Below, piece by piece: positions 18,165 through 26,537 of a stretch of DNA of 53,187 bases. Both the position numbers and the translations under genes were made by a program. Position 1 is the first letter of the stretch. Each line of letters starts with the position of its first letter. The stretch is taken from NCBI RefSeq assembly GCF_900115495.1, contig NZ_FOWR01000010.1:93052-146238 (forward strand), written 5' to 3'. Source of the stretch: Enterovibrio norvegicus DSM 15893. Lineage in GTDB: Bacteria; Pseudomonadota; Gammaproteobacteria; Enterobacterales; Vibrionaceae. Below the pieces are notes generated by a model. The model was given only the letters and a program-made list of their open reading frames with translations, ran no database searches and was not told where the DNA came from.

Positions 18165-20084
18165 ATGAGTGATTGGTCTATTAACGACGCCCGTGATGTC
18201 TACAACACGCCATATTGGGGCCAAGGGTACTTCGACATTAATTCACAAGGCGACGTGGTTGCCCGTCCGGACACCAACCAACCGGACAACCACATCGCCC
18301 TTTCTACGCTGGCCGATGAACTGATCGCCAAAGGCGCGTCTTTGCCTGTGCTGGTGCGTTTCCCTGAAATTTTGCACCACCGCGTAGACAGCCTGTGCAC
18401 CCACTTCAACGACGCCATCTCAGATTATGGCTATGACGGTGAATACCTGCTGGTTTACCCGATCAAAGTGAACCAACAAAAAGAAGTGGTCGGCGAAATT
18501 CTAAAAAGCCAATACGCCAGCCAAGAGCGCCAACTGGGCCTTGAAGCCGGCAGCAAGCCAGAGCTTATGGCTGTGCTGGCCATGGCACGCCAAGCCAGCT
18601 CGGTGATCGTGTGTAACGGCTATAAAGACCGCGAATACATTCGTCTTGCATTGATTGGCGAAAAGCTGGGCCACGAAGTCTATATCGTGCTCGAGAAACT
18701 CTCTGAGCTAGACACAGTGCTGGCAGAAGCAAAAGCACTGGGCGTGACACCGCGTCTGGGTCTGCGAGCGCGTTTAGCGTCACAAGGCAAAGGCAAGTGG
18801 CAAGCGAGCGGTGGCGAGAAGTCCAAGTTTGGCCTGTCAGCCTCTCAGGTCATGACGGTCATGAACCGCCTGCGTGAGCTAGACATGCTCGACACGCTAC
18901 AACTGCTTCACTTCCACCTCGGTTCGCAAATCGCCAACATCCGCGACGTACGCTCAGGCGTGAACGAAGCGGCGCGCGTGTATGCTGAGTTGTACCAAAT
19001 GGGCGCAGGCATCACAACGTTAGACGTGGGCGGCGGTTTGGCGGTCGATTACGAAGGTACGCGTAGCCAGAGCAGTTGCTCGATGAACTACAGCCAGCGT
19101 GAATATGCCAACAACGTGGTCTTCACGGTGGGCGATGTGTGTAAAGCCTTCGACATCAAAATGCCGCGCATTATCTCTGAATCAGGCCGCAACCTGACGG
19201 CGCACCATGCTGTTCTTATCACCGATGTGATGGGCGTGGAAAGCTACCAGCGTGAAGAAGTGTTTGCGCCTGCAGAAGACGCATCGCAAATACTGCACAA
19301 CATGTGGCGTTCATTCAAAGACCTGAGCCAATCGACGGATCAACGCTCATTGGTTGAAATCTACCACGACAACCAAAACGATCTGGCGGAAGTGCACATG
19401 CAATTCGCCATGGGCTTGGTGAACTTTGCCGATCGCGCATGGGCAGAACAAATCAGCCTGCGTATTTGCTACGAACTGTCTTGCAAAATGTCACACAAAA
19501 ACCGCGCGCACCGCCCTGTATTGGACGAGCTAAACAGCCGCCTAGCCGACAAATTCTTCGTGAATTTCTCGCTATTCCAATCGCTGCCAGATGCGTGGGG
19601 TATCGAACAAGTGTTCCCTATTCTGCCGCTGTCGAAGCTGTATAAAGCGCCGGAAAGCCGTGCTGTACTGCTCGACATCACCTGTGACTCTGATGGCACG
19701 GTTGAGCAATACGTGGAAGGCCAAGGCATCGAAAGCACCCTGGCAGTGCCAACATGGTGTGATGAATCACCGTACCGCATTGGTTTCTTCCTTGTCGGTG
19801 CGTATCAGGAAATTCTGGGCGACATGCACAACCTGTTCGGTGATACCGATTCAGCCGTTGTGCGCAGCAACAAAGACGGCGGCTACGAGATTGCCTCCAT
19901 CCACCACGGCGACACCGTGGGCGACGTGCTGCGTTATGTGCATTTAGACGCTGACGAGTTCCTGAGCCAGTACGAAGAAATGGTGAAAGCCCTGCCAGAA
20001 CAAGAGCAAGAATCGATTCTGTTCGAGCTGTCAGAAGGTTTGAAAGGCTACACCTACCTCGAAGACATTCACCAAAACCGTTAA
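18165..20084 (+). CDS. speA: Biosynthetic arginine decarboxylase
   Basis: A 639-residue PLP enzyme of the alanine-racemase fold (group IV) that converts arginine to agmatine and CO2. The PLP lysine is Lys101 in the YPIKVNQQ motif. The HLGSQI strand, the glycine-rich [13 protein letters not shown] phosphate-binding loop and the C-terminal DITCDSDG motif are all present, so it should be active. The ATG follows GAGGAAAG. speB begins 55 bases later, so the pair makes putrescine from arginine via agmatine. Length matches E. coli SpeA closely. Confidence 0.96.
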   Translation: MSDWSINDARDVYNTPYWGQGYFDINSQGDVVARPDTNQPDNHIALSTLADELIAKGASLPVLVRFPEILHHRVDSLCTHFNDAISDYGYDGEYLLVYPIKVNQQKEVVGEILKSQYASQERQLGLEAGSKPELMAVLAMARQASSVIVCNGYKDREYIRLALIGEKLGHEVYIVLEKLSELDTVLAEAKALGVTPRLGLRARLASQGKGKWQASGGEKSKFGLSASQVMTVMNRLRELDMLDTLQLLHFHLGSQIANIRDVRSGVNEAARVYAELYQMGAGITTLDVGGGLAVDYEGTRSQSSCSMNYSQREYANNVVFTVGDVCKAFDIKMPRIISESGRNLTAHHAVLITDVMGVESYQREEVFAPAEDASQILHNMWRSFKDLSQSTDQRSLVEIYHDNQNDLAEVHMQFAMGLVNFADRAWAEQISLRICYELSCKMSHKNRAHRPVLDELNSRLADKFFVNFSLFQSLPDAWGIEQVFPILPLSKLYKAPESRAVLLDITCDSDGTVEQYVEGQGIESTLAVPTWCDESPYRIGFFLVGAYQEILGDMHNLFGDTDSAVVRSNKDGGYEIASIHHGDTVGDVLRYVHLDADEFLSQYEEMVKALPEQEQESILFELSEGLKGYTYLEDIHQNR

Positions 20085-20139
20085 TGACATTGGCTGCCTG
20101 CTCAGACGCAGGCAGCCACTTTTTGCAAGGATTTAACCC

Positions 20140-21063
20140 ATGGCAACCCTCGCCAATTACCCAGATTACTCACTGTACGCCAACGCGTTCGGTTTCCTGC
20201 GCCAACCTTTGGTGTTCCAACCACAAGGCTGCGATGCAGACGTTGTTATTACCGGTGTGCCATTTGATATGGCAACCACAGGTCGCTCTGGCAGCCGCAT
20301 GGGCCCTGGCGCCATTCGCCAAGCATCCACCAACCTCGCGTGGGAAGGTAAACGCTGGCCGTGGGATTTCTCCCTCACCAAAGAAATCAAAATCGCTGAC
20401 TGTGGTGATTTGGTGTTTGATTGCGGCGACGCAGCACAAATGTGTGAGCGCCTAGAAGCGCACGCCACCAGCTTGCTGGCAGAAGGCAAAACCTTGCTGA
20501 CCTTTGGCGGCGACCACTTCGTGACCCTCCCCCTGCTGCGCGCGCACGCAAAGCAATTCGGCGAAATGGCACTGATTCACTTCGATGCCCACACCGACAC
20601 CTACGACATGGGCAGCCAGTACGACCACGGCACCATGTTCTACCATGCGCCAAACGAAGGCTTGATTGACCCACACAGCTCCATCCAAATTGGCATTCGC
20701 ACCGAGCACAGCCACACCTTGGGCTACCAAGTGGTGGATGCCGCAACCGCGAACGATTGGTCTGTGGATCAAATCGTGGAAGCGATCAAAACCCGCGTGG
20801 GCGATCGTCCAGTTTACCTGACGTTCGACATCGACTGTCTTGACCCTGCATACGCACCGGGCACCGGCACACCCGTGTGCGGCGGCTTGAGCACGGACAA
20901 GATCTTGAAAGTCATCCGCGCCCTGCAAGGCATCAACCTGATTGGTATGGATGTGGTAGAAGTCGCCCCAGCCTACGACCATGCTGAACTGACCTCACTG
21001 GCGGCTGCGACCATTGCGACTGACCTGCTTCACGTGTGGGCAGCGAATCGTAAGGCGAAGTGA
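20140..21063 (+). CDS. speB: Agmatinase
   Basis: A 307-residue manganese ureohydrolase that hydrolyses agmatine to putrescine and urea. The Mn ligands are in GGDH (123-126), DAHTD (149-153) and DIDCLDP (about 229-235). [14 protein letters not shown] near 47-60 is the typical N-terminal signature. It follows speA in the probable operon. A 107-bp diverged copy of codons 124-159 is found 1.5 kb downstream at 22098-22204, marking a recombination scar beside the accessory island. Confidence 0.96.
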   Translation: MATLANYPDYSLYANAFGFLRQPLVFQPQGCDADVVITGVPFDMATTGRSGSRMGPGAIRQASTNLAWEGKRWPWDFSLTKEIKIADCGDLVFDCGDAAQMCERLEAHATSLLAEGKTLLTFGGDHFVTLPLLRAHAKQFGEMALIHFDAHTDTYDMGSQYDHGTMFYHAPNEGLIDPHSSIQIGIRTEHSHTLGYQVVDAATANDWSVDQIVEAIKTRVGDRPVYLTFDIDCLDPAYAPGTGTPVCGGLSTDKILKVIRALQGINLIGMDVVEVAPAYDHAELTSLAAATIATDLLHVWAANRKAK

Positions 21064-21079
21064 TTCAGCCTCATTTAGG

Positions 21080-21107
21080 AAAAACACCCGCATAGGCGGG
21101 TGTTTTT
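21080..21107 (+). terminator. Terminator after speB
   Basis: AAAAACACCCGC/GCGGGTGTTTTT with loop ATAG forms a perfect 12-bp stem with further Ts, between convergent speB and the next gene. Confidence 0.92.
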
Positions 21108-21122
21108 GTTTTTTAACTAAGC

Positions 21123-21926
21123 TTATTTTTCGCTAGAGAGTTTTTGCCGAAGTTCTCGTACGACCTTATTTTTCCCCAAGTACTCTAAGCCTTGAACTAA
21201 CCTTGAAAGATCTTCTCTATCTATCGCAGCTATAACCTTTCGAATAGTACTTAGCTTGATCGAGTCGGGCGCGATACCACCAATCGTCTTTTCAGCTTCG
21301 CAAAGAACCTCATCCAAAGATGTATAGTGTTTCTTTAGACGTTTCGTGTATTCAGAAACCTCCCGCCGTGTAGATTGCAATTCATCTTGTAAATAGCTAA
21401 TACGAGACTCACTGCTGTTACTCAAATCTTTGAAATTATCTTCATGGAAGTTTAATTCTTTCCTCAAGGAGTTGATTTCGAACTCAAGTTCTTCAATTTT
21501 TGATGACATCCCTACCTTTTCGGCTTTCCAATCACCAAGCTGATCAAATTTCAATTTCCGGCGATACTCTTTTTCCGCCTCGACCTCATCATCAATAATC
21601 GCTTTGTCTTGCTCCAAAAGAGCACGAGATAAACGAACTCCTAAAAACAAGCGATAAGTCCATTGATAGAGAAACTGAATAGCAGGCATCACAAAATAGA
21701 AAACGAACATCGCAAACAAAAAAGTTGATACAATGGCTCCATACTCTGATGTAATGTCATAGTTACTAATTATTTCTAAACGTTGGTCAGCTTCAGAAAA
21801 CAAAAAAACACCTATTCCTCGGTGATTTTCCCATAACCAAGCAATGAGAAGTGCACCGAAAAACGGGCTGGACAAGCGCTGTTTCACATTGCCCATAGTG
21901 CCTTCAACCACTTCACCGATATTCAT
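21123..21926 (-). CDS. Two-TM membrane protein with long coiled coil, unknown
   Basis: A 267-residue protein I do not recognise. Hydrophobic segments lie at about 22-42 and 65-95, separated by a short acidic loop. A charged, heptad-like region from about 110 to 210 predicts a long cytoplasmic coiled coil, and a small helical domain closes the C-terminus. The gene is AT-richer than speB, is preceded by a weak ribosome-binding site, and opens the accessory island that lies between speB and its duplicated fragment. A structural or defence-related role is possible but no motif supports one. Confidence 0.7.
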   Translation of the reverse strand: MNIGEVVEGTMGNVKQRLSSPFFGALLIAWLWENHRGIGVFLFSEADQRLEIISNYDITSEYGAIVSTFLFAMFVFYFVMPAIQFLYQWTYRLFLGVRLSRALLEQDKAIIDDEVEAEKEYRRKLKFDQLGDWKAEKVGMSSKIEELEFEINSLRKELNFHEDNFKDLSNSSESRISYLQDELQSTRREVSEYTKRLKKHYTSLDEVLCEAEKTIGGIAPDSIKLSTIRKVIAAIDREDLSRLVQGLEYLGKNKVVRELRQKLSSEK

Positions 21927-22097
21927 TTGTTTCGTCCAATCAGATATTTAAACGCGTATTTTATTTCACGGTGTTTCTCTCGGCAAATAGTTAGGCGATA
22001 GCACCCTAATTTTTAGCGCTCAAAAAACTCTGGTCTCAATTAGTTAGAACCTTTTATCACCATACAGAAACATAGAGACAGACACTCTACGAAAACC

Positions 22098-22204
22098 GCG
22101 ACCACTTCATGACCCTGCCCCTACAGCGCTCATACGCAAAGCAATTCGGCGAAATGGCACTGATTCACTTCGATGCCCACACCGACACATACGACATGGG
22201 CAGC
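22098..22204 (+). pseudogene. speB: Duplicated internal fragment of speB
   Basis: These 107 bases match 20510-20616 of speB with 8 mismatches by my count (about 92% identity) and no gaps. The reading frame stays open and encodes SpeB residues 124-159 with changes ([18 protein letters not shown]). It then continues into unrelated sequence to a stop near 22260. Both ends of the match are internal to the gene, so this is a scar, not a working gene. The rest of 21927-22335 shows no gene I can support. Confidence 0.88.
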
Positions 22205-22335
22205 GAATCAGAAGCCGACCACTTTCAAATTAAGGCGCGATGGGATCTGTTCGTTTGCTAGGGGTTGTTTTTTGTGCGACCGTGTCACAGATGCTTTTTG
22301 TTGTCTGAACGATCTCAAGGTATTTAGGAGGAAGT

Positions 22336-22941
22336 GTGAGTGCCATTGATGCTGGTAAGATCAATACACCCTTAGAAGAGTCTGAGCTCGTGTTGTGGTA
22401 CGGGCAGCCTCATCAAGGGCGGATAAATAGGGAAGGAGATTCGACGTCAATTGGTTCGAACATCACCTTACTGGTGATTCTTCTTTCTATCGTTCTCATT
22501 GGTTCGATATCTTTCGCTGATACACCTTCCAGTACGTTACCAATCTTTTTGTTGGCAATGGTCTTGTTCTATTTCCTATACGGTAAACAAATTCACGACC
22601 AATATATTCGGAAAAATACGGTTTATGTCGTCACCAATAAGCGGGCAATCATAGAGAGGAAAAAGCTCGGTGGTAGTTCACTATCCATTGAATTTAAGCC
22701 TGAAACGAAGATTCAAGTGACGCGATTTATTGGTCAGCCTTTTGGAACTGTGCGCTTCTGGACTGGAAAAGAAAGCAAGTACACGAAACACTTGCTCCAC
22801 GTCTCCTCAGATCTAGCAAGACAATCAGGCAGGCATTTCAACAATGATACCGTATTTGATTGCATCGACGACATGGAAGAGGTCTATGACATATTGAGGC
22901 AACAGCTAAAACTACCTGAAATGAGCCCACATCATTGTTGA
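22336..22941 (+). CDS. PH-domain-like membrane protein, hypothetical
   Basis: A 201-residue protein with two adjacent membrane segments at about 42-60 and 66-85, then a soluble domain of about 100 residues. The strand pattern after the membrane hairpin (VYVVTNKRAIIERKK, SIEFKPETKIQV, GTVRFWTG) resembles bacterial PH (YdbS/DUF304-like) domains. The N-terminal PLEESELVLWYGQP is also typical of that group, where 'GqP' precedes the membrane hairpin. GTG 22336 is chosen because AGGAGG lies 4 bases upstream. The function is unknown. It lies in the accessory island. Confidence 0.7.
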   Translation: MSAIDAGKINTPLEESELVLWYGQPHQGRINREGDSTSIGSNITLLVILLSIVLIGSISFADTPSSTLPIFLLAMVLFYFLYGKQIHDQYIRKNTVYVVTNKRAIIERKKLGGSSLSIEFKPETKIQVTRFIGQPFGTVRFWTGKESKYTKHLLHVSSDLARQSGRHFNNDTVFDCIDDMEEVYDILRQQLKLPEMSPHHC

Positions 22942-23086
22942 AGTTTACGATTGCATTGCTTGTTTAGGATAGCCCCTTTCTGTTCTGGCGACGAGAACTC
23001 CCAACCGCCCTCAATTTGGGACAGCTCATTAGAATCTCTTGTGGAAATGAAGAGAAAGTTGGGAATTCCTTGTTTGTCGTATCAAT
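22932..23086 (-). pseudogene. Possible decayed gene fragment
   Basis: On the minus strand an open frame of about 50 codons without a start codon ends at a TGA at 22932-22934, overlapping the 3' end of the PH-like gene. It reads like a real protein tail (SNELSQIEGGWEFSSPEQ). It is bounded upstream by a stop. I do not recognise the family and it may be chance. No other gene is visible in 22942-23235. Confidence 0.25.
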
Positions 23087-23235
23087 CTGCGTAATGAGTT
23101 AATCACCTTCGCAATCCACCTTAGAAACCTCAAAATGGAAGCTTGTACGCATCATTCATGGCTCGAACATTGATAAGTACGCAGTGTTGATATAGGATCT
23201 TTGTAGGATTTCAACGAAACCGACGGTCACGCCAC

Positions 23236-23388
23236 ATGAAAACTGAAAAGAAGAAAGTAACCAAGGCCATGATTTTTAGAGCTGTCGCAAGTTCGACTGC
23301 TATCGAGACAGGAAAGTCTGTAAAATCTATAGAGCGCAAGTTAAAAGCTGATAAGCGTAAGTACGATTCGCTAACTTTAGCTGTCTAA
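23236..23388 (+). CDS. Small 50-residue protein convergent with fic, candidate Fic antitoxin
   Basis: ATG 23236 opens a 50-codon lysine-rich ORF that ends inside the last 12 bases of the convergent fic gene. Residues 18-23 (SSTAIE, followed by T) come close to the Fic inhibitory motif [S/T]xxxE[G/N], differing only in the last position, and lie in a predicted helix. The Fic protein itself shows no such motif, so a separate inhibitor is expected. Antitoxins of this class are normally upstream on the same strand, so the convergent placement is unusual. No good ribosome-binding site is seen. Confidence 0.5.
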   Translation: MKTEKKKVTKAMIFRAVASSTAIETGKSVKSIERKLKADKRKYDSLTLAV

Positions 23389-23991
23389 GATATCACGTAC
23401 GAGCCGTTCCATATACTGGTAGTCCCCACCAACACCAGCATGAATAGAACGAATATAAAATTCTTTATGCTTATCCCATAAGGAATAGTCCAGAAGGCCA
23501 TATCCTGTCTTTTGGCTCATGTAATCCATTAATAGCCTGCTAATCCTTCCGTTGCCCTCTCGGAATGGATGTATCAATATAAACTCAACATGACTTCTAG
23601 CTAAGAGTGATACAAGGTCTTCTTTAGTGAGATTTTCTATACCCTGAAGCTGTGACAAATAGTCACTTTCAAAATTGTGAATTGCACGTTCAATTTGCAA
23701 CGGAGCGGTAAATTCGAAATCGCTCTTCCACATTCTGACATTTCGAATTTTTCCAGCCCATAAATAGACGTTTCCAAGCCATTGTCGATGCCAGTCAATA
23801 ATAGTTGTGAAACTTATGTTCGAATCAGACTCCTCAATTGAAAAAACTTTTTCATAAAGCTTCATCAAAAGAAATGCTTCGACATCGTCGATTTCATTAA
23901 TGTCGTTTATATTCAGTTTGTTAACGAGAACCAGATCGCCGGAACCTGGCTGGAATTGCGTTTCCGCAGTATCTACGTCATATCGAGACAT
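23377..23991 (-). CDS. fic: Fic family protein (AMP transferase)
   Basis: A 204-residue Fic-domain protein. The catalytic motif HPFREGNGRISR at 141-152 is complete, including the His, the acidic residue and the Arg pair needed to transfer AMP from ATP to a hydroxyl side chain of a target protein. Upstream elements of the fold are present (FTTIIDWHRQWLGNVYLWAG, KIRNVRM, the flap region at 85-95). I see no internal [S/T]xxxE[G/N] inhibitory motif, so it would be a class I protein that depends on a separate antitoxin. It is AT-rich, in the island, with a 13-bp palindrome just upstream of the start. The target is unknown. Confidence 0.88.
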   Translation of the reverse strand: MSRYDVDTAETQFQPGSGDLVLVNKLNINDINEIDDVEAFLLMKLYEKVFSIEESDSNISFTTIIDWHRQWLGNVYLWAGKIRNVRMWKSDFEFTAPLQIERAIHNFESDYLSQLQGIENLTKEDLVSLLARSHVEFILIHPFREGNGRISRLLMDYMSQKTGYGLLDYSLWDKHKEFYIRSIHAGVGGDYQYMERLVRDILDS

Positions 23992-24012
23992 TAGAAAGGT
24001 ACTAAAGAGATA

Positions 24013-24025
24013 AGTATTTGATACT
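24013..24025 (-). promoter_or_regulatory. Palindrome upstream of fic
   Basis: AGTATTTGATACT is an odd-length palindrome 22 bases upstream of the fic ATG, inside the likely promoter. It could be an operator for autoregulation; no regulator is assigned. Confidence 0.35.
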
Positions 24026-24201
24026 ATTTAGGGTATAACAAATAGGAGTAAGTGAATAGCCATTGAGTTTGTGAAATGTAACTAACTCGATTACCACAAA
24101 TTTAGCTTATCCGAACCTAACAGCTTATAGAGCCAACTCTAAGCCATTTCTGTCCAAAAACCATTTAGCGACGATCTCCAAACACAGCTCTCCGTAGCCA
24201 T

Positions 24202-24230
24202 CCCCTTGAAAAGTGGGGAGGATCAAGAGC
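24202..24230 (-). repeat. Partial copy of the dispersed palindromic element
   Basis: CCCCTTGAAAAGTGGGGAGG followed by ATCAAGAGC is the reverse complement, with small differences, of 36843-36870 inside the palindromic element at 36772-36886. It lies in the gene-free stretch 23992-24453, which otherwise holds the fic promoter and the IS-end-like repeats described next. Confidence 0.6.
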
Positions 24231-24261
24231 GGCACAACCGAAGGAATAAGTAAAACCCGAG

Positions 24262-24298
24262 ACATCCTTTACATATCTGACCGGGCACATCGTTTACA
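24262..24298. repeat. Two ACATCSTTTACA direct repeats, possible IS remnant
   Basis: ACATCCTTTACA (24262-24273) and ACATCGTTTACA (24287-24298) are direct repeats 25 bases apart. The phrase GACATC-TTTACA with a nearby GGGCACATCG recalls the ends of IS481-type elements, but no transposase remains. The call is tentative. Confidence 0.35.
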
Positions 24299-24453
24299 CC
24301 CGTTTTGCTTTGAGGCGCATGCCGCACTCAGTGGTTTGTCGTTTTTAACGTGTCTATCAGGCAATTTTCTCTTTCTATTCTCCTCTCCTTGCTTGAACCC
24401 CTAGCCCTTGCACCGTATCCTTGCCGCTCATCCATCCTTGTCGAAATGTCACT

Positions 24454-25269
24454 ATGTCATCTTATCTTTGTCCGCTATGTCAGCAGCCGCTGAATATTTC
24501 TGAGCGCACCTACAAATGTGCCAGCAACCATCAGTTCGATGTCGCTAAAGAAGGCTACGTAAATCTGTTGCCTGTTCAGCACAAACGCTCGAAAGATCCC
24601 GGTGACAATAAAGAGATGATGCAAGCACGTCGCCAATTTCTGAACGGTGGACATTACCAACCGATGCGTGATGCGGTGAGTGATTTGTTGCGCGGTTTGA
24701 TCAGCAAAGAAGACAGCACGCAGCTGCTTGATATCGGTTGTGGCGAAGGCTATTACACCAGCTACTTTGATGCGCAAATGGCGAACACAAAGGTTATTGG
24801 GTTAGACATTTCAAAAATCGCGATCCGCTATGCGGCGAAGCGCTACCCTGCCTGTGATTTTCTGGTGGCATCGAGCCAACGCTTACCGTTTGCCGATGAT
24901 CAGCTGGACGCGGTTGTGCGCATTTACGCGCCGTGTAACGGAGAAGAATTGCAGCGTACCGTGAAAAGCGGCGGCGTGGTAGTGACGGTTACCCCGGGGC
25001 CTCGCCATCTTTATCGGTTGAAAGAAGGCATCTACTCAGAGGTGAAACTGCACGATGTGGCGGTGGAAGATTTGCCAGGGTTTGCACTGGAAGCGGAGCA
25101 CTCTGTCGCTTACCCAATGACGTTGAACAGCGACGACGCAACCACCCTGCTGCAAATGACCCCGTTTGCGTGGCGCGCGCCTGAAACGCTGTGGCAAACC
25201 CTGAAAGACACGACTGCCTTTGACTGCGAAGCGGATTTCACACTGCGCGTTTACCGTAAAAACGCCTAA
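24454..25269 (+). CDS. rlmA: 23S rRNA (guanine-745-N1)-methyltransferase RlmA
   Basis: A 271-residue SAM-dependent methyltransferase that modifies G745 of 23S rRNA. The N-terminal zinc knuckle has Cys6, Cys9, Cys22 and His26, followed by KEGYVNLLPVQHKRS and PGDNKEMMQARR, which are diagnostic. The SAM-binding motif LDIGCGEGYY and the IYAPC motif follow. ATG 24454 matches the family start; a TTG eleven codons upstream was rejected. No strong ribosome-binding site is visible. It marks the return to host sequence after the accessory island and is followed by a terminator. Confidence 0.94.
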   Translation: MSSYLCPLCQQPLNISERTYKCASNHQFDVAKEGYVNLLPVQHKRSKDPGDNKEMMQARRQFLNGGHYQPMRDAVSDLLRGLISKEDSTQLLDIGCGEGYYTSYFDAQMANTKVIGLDISKIAIRYAAKRYPACDFLVASSQRLPFADDQLDAVVRIYAPCNGEELQRTVKSGGVVVTVTPGPRHLYRLKEGIYSEVKLHDVAVEDLPGFALEAEHSVAYPMTLNSDDATTLLQMTPFAWRAPETLWQTLKDTTAFDCEADFTLRVYRKNA

Positions 25270-25291
25270 GCCTTTTTCTCGTTCTAAGCGC

Positions 25292-25329
25292 AACGCGGCT
25301 CGTTCTGGTCACAGGCGAGCCGCGTTTTA
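25292..25329 (+). terminator. Terminator after rlmA
   Basis: AACGCGGCTCG at 25292-25302 pairs with CGAGCCGCGTT at 25316-25326, followed by TTTAT. Confidence 0.8.
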
Positions 25330-25419
25330 TTTATGCGATTTAATCCAAGGTGAAACTCGCCGAGCGGTGCATCTTGAGGTAGTTTGAAAGAAGCACTCTC
25401 TCACTGATAGACTCGCATT

Positions 25420-26373
25420 ATGACCCGTGCCTTCTTCTCCGCATTTCTGACAACCTTGCTGGTTGCTTGTAGCCATCCGCTAGACCTGCAAGAAACGCCC
25501 GTTCCTGCCACCACCTTGTACGATTACCGCATTGAATCGTCAGGCGGCACGCCCTATTCCTTAAATGAGTTTGCCAATGCGGTCAGCGATGCCGACGTGA
25601 TTTTGGTGGGCGAATGGCATACGCACCCGGGCATTCATCTGTTTCAGGCGCAATTGCTGGCAACCTTGGCGGAAAGACGCCCAGCGACGGCACTGTCCAT
25701 GGAGCAATTCTCGCGCCCTGCCCAACCTGTGATAGATGCGTATTTGAATGGCGACAGAGGTGAACACGCCTTAACGAGTTACACCGGAAAATGGCCGAAT
25801 TACGCCAGTGATTACCGACCTTTAATGGAAATCGCCAAGCAGCAAGCCTTGCCAGTGATTGCAGCGAACACCACGCAAAACATCGTGCGCTGTTTGTCAT
25901 CCAAAGGGGAAGGTTACCTCGATACGCTACCTGCTGATAAACGCGAGCATGTGGCGCGGCAATTGTCGTCAGAGGCATCGCCTTATAAAGAAAAGTTCTT
26001 CTCTGTGATGTTTCATGGCGATGAAGAGAAAACCAAGAACCAATACCTCGCCCAAATCGCGTGGGATGACACCATGGCGGAAAGCATCGTGGATTTTCTC
26101 GCCACACACCCTGACTTCACGGTGATGCATGTGGCTGGGGCTTTTCACGTTGAGGAAGGGTTAGGGATTGCCAGCCGTATCCACCAGCGCAACCCTGATT
26201 TAAAGATCGTGATCATTTCGCCGCAAACCGAGGACGATCCGCTTCCCAATGACGTTGACGATTACCGTTTGATCGTCAAACCCTTACCAGAGCAGTGGCT
26301 TTCAGAAGAAGAAATGAATGCGGCGATTGGCAAGATGCGGCATTCATCGAGAAAATCTCTCAACTGTGAATAG
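25420..26373 (+). CDS. ChaN family lipoprotein
   Basis: A 317-residue lipoprotein with a lipobox LVAC (Cys17). It belongs to the ChaN/haem-regulatory-uptake family: VILVGEWHTHPGIHLFQAQLL is the conserved first motif with His pair, ALSMEQFSRPAQPVIDAYL the second, and VMHVAGAFHVEEGLGI the third. Campylobacter ChaN binds haem and is linked to iron uptake; no iron transport genes are adjacent here. The ATG lies a short distance after the rlmA terminator. It is predicted to be anchored in the outer membrane, facing the periplasm or the surface. Confidence 0.85.
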   Translation: MTRAFFSAFLTTLLVACSHPLDLQETPVPATTLYDYRIESSGGTPYSLNEFANAVSDADVILVGEWHTHPGIHLFQAQLLATLAERRPATALSMEQFSRPAQPVIDAYLNGDRGEHALTSYTGKWPNYASDYRPLMEIAKQQALPVIAANTTQNIVRCLSSKGEGYLDTLPADKREHVARQLSSEASPYKEKFFSVMFHGDEEKTKNQYLAQIAWDDTMAESIVDFLATHPDFTVMHVAGAFHVEEGLGIASRIHQRNPDLKIVIISPQTEDDPLPNDVDDYRLIVKPLPEQWLSEEEMNAAIGKMRHSSRKSLNCE

Positions 26374-26537
26374 CGCATCACCAGACGAGGAAGTAAAACT
26401 CCCAGAAATAGCGCCACTCAGGTTTACATAACCACATTCTCATCATGACAATAATCTCACCATCAAGAAACTTTGAGTGGCGTAAATATCGCAAGATGCA
26501 CCCGAAAACGGAAACAACAACGTAAAGGTGCTAGGAA

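Noticed and set aside
24213-24404. 63-codon ORF between fic and rlmA
   Set aside because: It crosses the repeat fragments at 24202-24298 and lacks a ribosome-binding site; better seen as repeat/IS remnant sequence.
26412-26482. 9-bp inverted repeat CGCCACTCA/TGAGTGGCG before the protease gene
   Set aside because: Arms are 53 bases apart and short; could be chance, no functional context.
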